Source: Planctomycetaceae bacterium (GTDB taxonomy: Bacteria > Planctomycetota > Planctomycetia > Planctomycetales > Planctomycetaceae). From it: a stretch of DNA of 8,720 nt. The DNA lies in assembly GCA_016765335.1 (NCBI GenBank), contig JAESQE010000470.1, forward strand, positions 1 to 8,720, written 5' to 3'. The translations under genes were made by a program, and so were the position numbers. The notes under the pieces were generated by a model. The model saw only the letters and a program-made list of their open reading frames with translations, was not told where the DNA came from and did not search any database. This document shows, one piece after another, positions 6,706 through 8,720 of the stretch. How positions within the stretch are numbered: position 1 is the first letter of the stretch; every line of letters starts with the position of its first letter.

Positions 6706-7488
6706 TTAATTCCCCAGCAAATCTCGCAGCGACTGTCCGATGTCTTCAGATCGCATCAGGGATTCGCCGACCAGAATCGCATGGATTCCAGAATCGCTCA
6801 GCCGCTTCACATCGTCGTTGGTTTTGATGCCGCTTTCGCTGACAAAGAGAATCGTTTCCCTGACTTTTTTTTGCAATGCCATCGAATGTTTAAGATCCGT
6901 TTCAAATGTTCGCAGGTTTCGATTGTTGACGCCGATGATGTGCGGATTCAAATTGAGCACGCGCTGAAGATTTTCTTCATCGTACAATTCGACCAATGCC
7001 TGCATCCCCAGTTCACGGGTGTATTGGAACAACGATTTCAGTTGATCGTCATCCAGACACTCTGCAATCAAAAGCACACAATCTGCCCCAGCGACACGGG
7101 CTTCTGCAATTTGATAACGATCTAAAATGAAGTCTTTTCGGATTAACGGCAACTCGACTGCTGCTCGCACTGCTTTTAAATAAGACAGATCCCCTTGAAA
7201 AAAGTGCTCGTCTGTTAGCACGCTGATGCAGGCCGCTCCATTTTGTTCGTAGATTTTTGCAATCTCTACGGGATGAAAATCTTCCCGGATGATGCCAGCT
7301 GAAGGGGATGCTTTTTTGACTTCTGCAATGACCCCCATCGGATGGTTCAATCGTAACTGCGAGACAAAATCTCGAATGGGCGGTGCACTTGCCAGCTGTT
7401 TTACCAGATCCTCAAACGGCACAGCAGCCTTGGCACGCACAATTTCTTCACGTTTATACTCAACAATTTTCTGTAAGACGTCACTCAA
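6706..7488 (-). CDS. trpC: Indole-3-glycerol-phosphate synthase (EC 4.1.1.48)
   Basis: This cytoplasmic enzyme closes the ring of CdRP to indole-3-glycerol phosphate in tryptophan biosynthesis. The 260 residues are the normal length for a monofunctional single-domain (beta/alpha)8 enzyme. Catalytic and binding motifs are present: AEVKKASPS (Glu56, Lys58), IRKDFILD (Lys118), ALVELYD (Glu167; many homologues have VEVHD here), GVNNRNL (Asn188) and the phosphate-site motifs SESGI (Glu218, Ser219) and ILVGESLM. The start is TTG at 7486-7488: AAAGG lies 8 bases upstream, no in-frame ATG or GTG occurs before the upstream stop, and the N-terminus VLQKIVEYKREEI matches the family. No other trp gene is visible, so it is not in a compact trp operon here. 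The reading frame is intact. Confidence 0.96.
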   Translation of the reverse strand: MSDVLQKIVEYKREEIVRAKAAVPFEDLVKQLASAPPIRDFVSQLRLNHPMGVIAEVKKASPSAGIIREDFHPVEIAKIYEQNGAACISVLTDEHFFQGDLSYLKAVRAAVELPLIRKDFILDRYQIAEARVAGADCVLLIAECLDDDQLKSLFQYTRELGMQALVELYDEENLQRVLNLNPHIIGVNNRNLRTFETDLKHSMALQKKVRETILFVSESGIKTNDDVKRLSDSGIHAILVGESLMRSEDIGQSLRDLLGN

Positions 7489-7496
7489 CGGAACAA

Positions 7497-7501
7497 CCTT
7501 T
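7497..7501 (-). promoter_or_regulatory. trpC: Shine-Dalgarno site supporting the TTG start of trpC
   Basis: AAAGG on the minus strand lies 8 bases upstream of the TTG at 7486-7488. The nearest upstream in-frame codon of note is a TAA stop, so no alternative start exists further upstream. Confidence 0.65.
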
Positions 7502-7589
7502 ATTTATGACTTATACCCTGCTCAGGGAACTTCTGGAGACAATTTCCAACCAACAATACCGATTCCCTGGACCAGATAACACCTTACGA

Positions 7590-7609
7590 GTTGTTTTCGG
7601 GGAAACAAC
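7590..7609. repeat. 7-bp hairpin in the trpC leader/promoter region
   Basis: GTTGTTT (7590-7596) and AAACAAC (7603-7609) pair perfectly around TCGGGG. It lies about 100 bp upstream of trpC. It has no run of Trp codons or obvious attenuator architecture, so a regulatory role is only possible. Confidence 0.4.
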
Positions 7610-7654
7610 AGGTATAGAATCGATGAAATGGGAATCTTTTGAATTCAAAGGGAG

Positions 7655-7716
7655 CACAGACATTCCTGTCTGTGTTTGTTTGAGCGTGCCTGAGTTCCAG
7701 GCAGACAAGAATGTCT
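7655..7716. repeat. Three adjacent palindromes, CAGACATTC(C/T)TGTCTG-type repeat
   Basis: CACAGACA/TGTCTGTG pair around TTCC (7655-7674). TGCCTG/CAGGCA pair around AGTTC (7687-7703). AGACA/TGTCT pair around AGAA (7703-7716). The first and third are related to each other in inverted orientation, sharing the core AGACATTC-y-TGTCT. Such GACA...TGTC palindromes resemble dispersed intergenic repeats in planctomycete genomes (general knowledge, not verified here). The first stem is followed by TTTGTTTG on the plus strand, a poor terminator tail. Confidence 0.6.
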
Positions 7717-7802
7717 ACCCTCCGCTTGCGATGTTTTTTACTCATAGAAGTCCCCTTATATTACTGTCCTGCCCTGTGTCGCTGAAAAAAGTAGAAATTC
7801 AG

Positions 7803-8720
7803 ATGAAATCTTCCTCCCTGTTACCAATTCTTATCTTGGTTGGATGTGCTGGGCTGTTTGCCTGGGCTGCGATGGGACCAACCAACGATAATCCAGACCA
7901 GAACGCGAAAGATGCCCCGGGACTTACAAAAAAAACTCCTGATGGTCCGCCCGCTACACCTCCAATTACCGAGCCAATCGGTACCGCACCTCAAGGAATG
8001 GTTTGGATTCCTGGTGGGACATTTACCATGGGAACCGATTTTGATGCACTGTCCGGAAAAGAGAATCCCGATAAAATCAAGCCCGATGAATACCCTGCCC
8101 ATGAAGTGACGGTCGATGGATTCTGGATTGATATCACGGAAGTGACAAATACTCAATTCGCAAAATTTATTGAGGCAACCAAGTATGTTACTTCAGCTGA
8201 GATCGTTCCTAAGCGAGAAGATTTCATAGGTATCATAGATGATATTTCTATCATTCCCGAAGAAAACCTGGTTGCTGGTTCTTTAATTTTCAAGAAGGAT
8301 TTTGATCGCGAGAATTTTAGTAAAGACAACCAGGGCTGGGAATATCAAGCCTGGGAGTATAAAGCCAATGCAGACTGGCGACACCCGACCGGTCCGGAAT
8401 CTTCCATCAAAGATCGCATGGACCACCCGGTTGTGAATGTGACTTATGCAGATTGCATTGCCTACTGCAAATGGGCAGGCAAGCGACTGCCCCGAGAAGC
8501 AGAATGGGAATACGCCTCACGTGGCGGGGTGGCTGATGACAAATATTCCTGGGGAAACGAGTTGATACCCGATGGAAAATATATGTGCAATTACTGGCAG
8601 GGAGATTTTCCGCTGGACCGAAAAAACCTGGATGGTTTCCTGGAAACTTCTCCTGTGAAATCGTACCCCGCCAATCGGTACGGCTTGTATGATATGTCGG
8701 GAAATATTTGGGAATGGGTC
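7803..8720 (+). CDS. FGE/SUMF1-family protein (formylglycine-generating-enzyme-like), N-terminal part
   Basis: The frame is open from ATG at 7803 to the window edge, giving 306 residues with the 3' end missing. The N-terminus MKSSSLLPILILVGCAGLFAWAA is either a lipoprotein signal (lipobox LVGC, Cys15) or a membrane anchor, followed by a Pro/Asp-rich linker to about residue 60. The FGE-sulfatase domain then begins with MVWIPGGTFTMG. It continues with HEVTVDGFWIDITEVTN, ENLVAGSLIF, DWRHPTGPESSI, HPVVNVTYAD, KRLPREAEWEYASRGG and YGLYDMSGNIWEWV, all in family order. Family members convert a sulfatase Cys or Ser to formylglycine, or are non-catalytic relatives. The catalytic cysteine pair lies beyond the window, so activity cannot be judged. 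The insert ENLVAGSLIF...DWRHPTGP is typical of true FGE-like proteins. No sulfatase gene is visible. No strong Shine-Dalgarno site is seen. Confidence 0.93.
   Translation, partial: MKSSSLLPILILVGCAGLFAWAAMGPTNDNPDQNAKDAPGLTKKTPDGPPATPPITEPIGTAPQGMVWIPGGTFTMGTDFDALSGKENPDKIKPDEYPAHEVTVDGFWIDITEVTNTQFAKFIEATKYVTSAEIVPKREDFIGIIDDISIIPEENLVAGSLIFKKDFDRENFSKDNQGWEYQAWEYKANADWRHPTGPESSIKDRMDHPVVNVTYADCIAYCKWAGKRLPREAEWEYASRGGVADDKYSWGNELIPDGKYMCNYWQGDFPLDRKNLDGFLETSPVKSYPANRYGLYDMSGNIWEWV

Larger units (their letters stand above)
7489..7802. other. Divergent intergenic region between trpC and the FGE-family gene
   Basis: This 314-bp spacer should hold the promoters of both divergent genes. For trpC, a TATAAG at 7510-7515 (minus) is a possible -10 but has no well-spaced -35. 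For the plus gene, TATATT at 7757-7762 with TTTTTA at 7735-7740 (16-base spacing) is a weak candidate. Both calls are speculative. The middle carries the palindromes listed separately (7590-7609 and 7655-7716). A 65-codon minus-strand frame at 7511-7708 has no supporting features and I do not regard it as a gene. Confidence 0.5.

Noticed and set aside
6565..7125. 186-codon plus-strand ORF
   Set aside because: Most of it is antisense to trpC, which has complete catalytic motifs.
7511..7708. 65-codon minus-strand ORF in the trpC upstream spacer
   Set aside because: It covers promoter space and palindromes, shows no family features, and its composition is not convincing.

Overview
The window most likely comes from a planctomycete, perhaps a Gimesia-like member of the Planctomycetales. 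The support is gene content. There is a secreted PQQ-type beta-propeller protein that opens its mature part with a DWPQ...GPHRNG motif. There is a sulfatase-maturase-family (SUMF1/FGE) protein, a GH63/MGH1-like glucosidase and a lipoprotein ending in a TRASH/YHS-like metal-binding domain. Moderate GC, weak Shine-Dalgarno sites and short palindromes between genes fit as well. The taxon is an inference from family knowledge, not a database result.

Layout. Positions 1-1301 (+) hold the C-terminal half of a large glucosidase whose start is outside the window. It converges on a small gene of unknown function at 1593-2015 (-). The ~290 bp between them is a stack of inverted repeats, the largest a 31-bp arm pair (29/31) at 1400-1430 and 1566-1596. 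Next comes a degenerate IS4-family insertion sequence (about 2114-3574, transposase on -) with ~26-bp terminal inverted repeats. Its transposase is broken by a 14-bp tandem duplication and again by a frame change with apparent internal deletion near the C-terminus.

From 3724 to 7488 everything coding is on the minus strand. In transcription order it is trpC (TTG start, SD-supported), a possible 42-codon ORF, a small zinc-ribbon-like protein, the exported beta-propeller protein, and the TRASH-domain lipoprotein. Gaps of 32-136 bp allow co-transcription, but no shared pathway is evident. A 314-bp divergent spacer with several palindromes separates trpC from an FGE/SUMF1-family gene that starts at 7803 (+) and runs off the right edge.

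I see no convincing undescribed multi-gene system. The most unusual material is non-coding or decayed: the nested inverted-repeat block that appears to supply the stop codon of its neighbour, the exact lesion in the transposase, and several short intergenic repeats that probably belong to genome-wide families.
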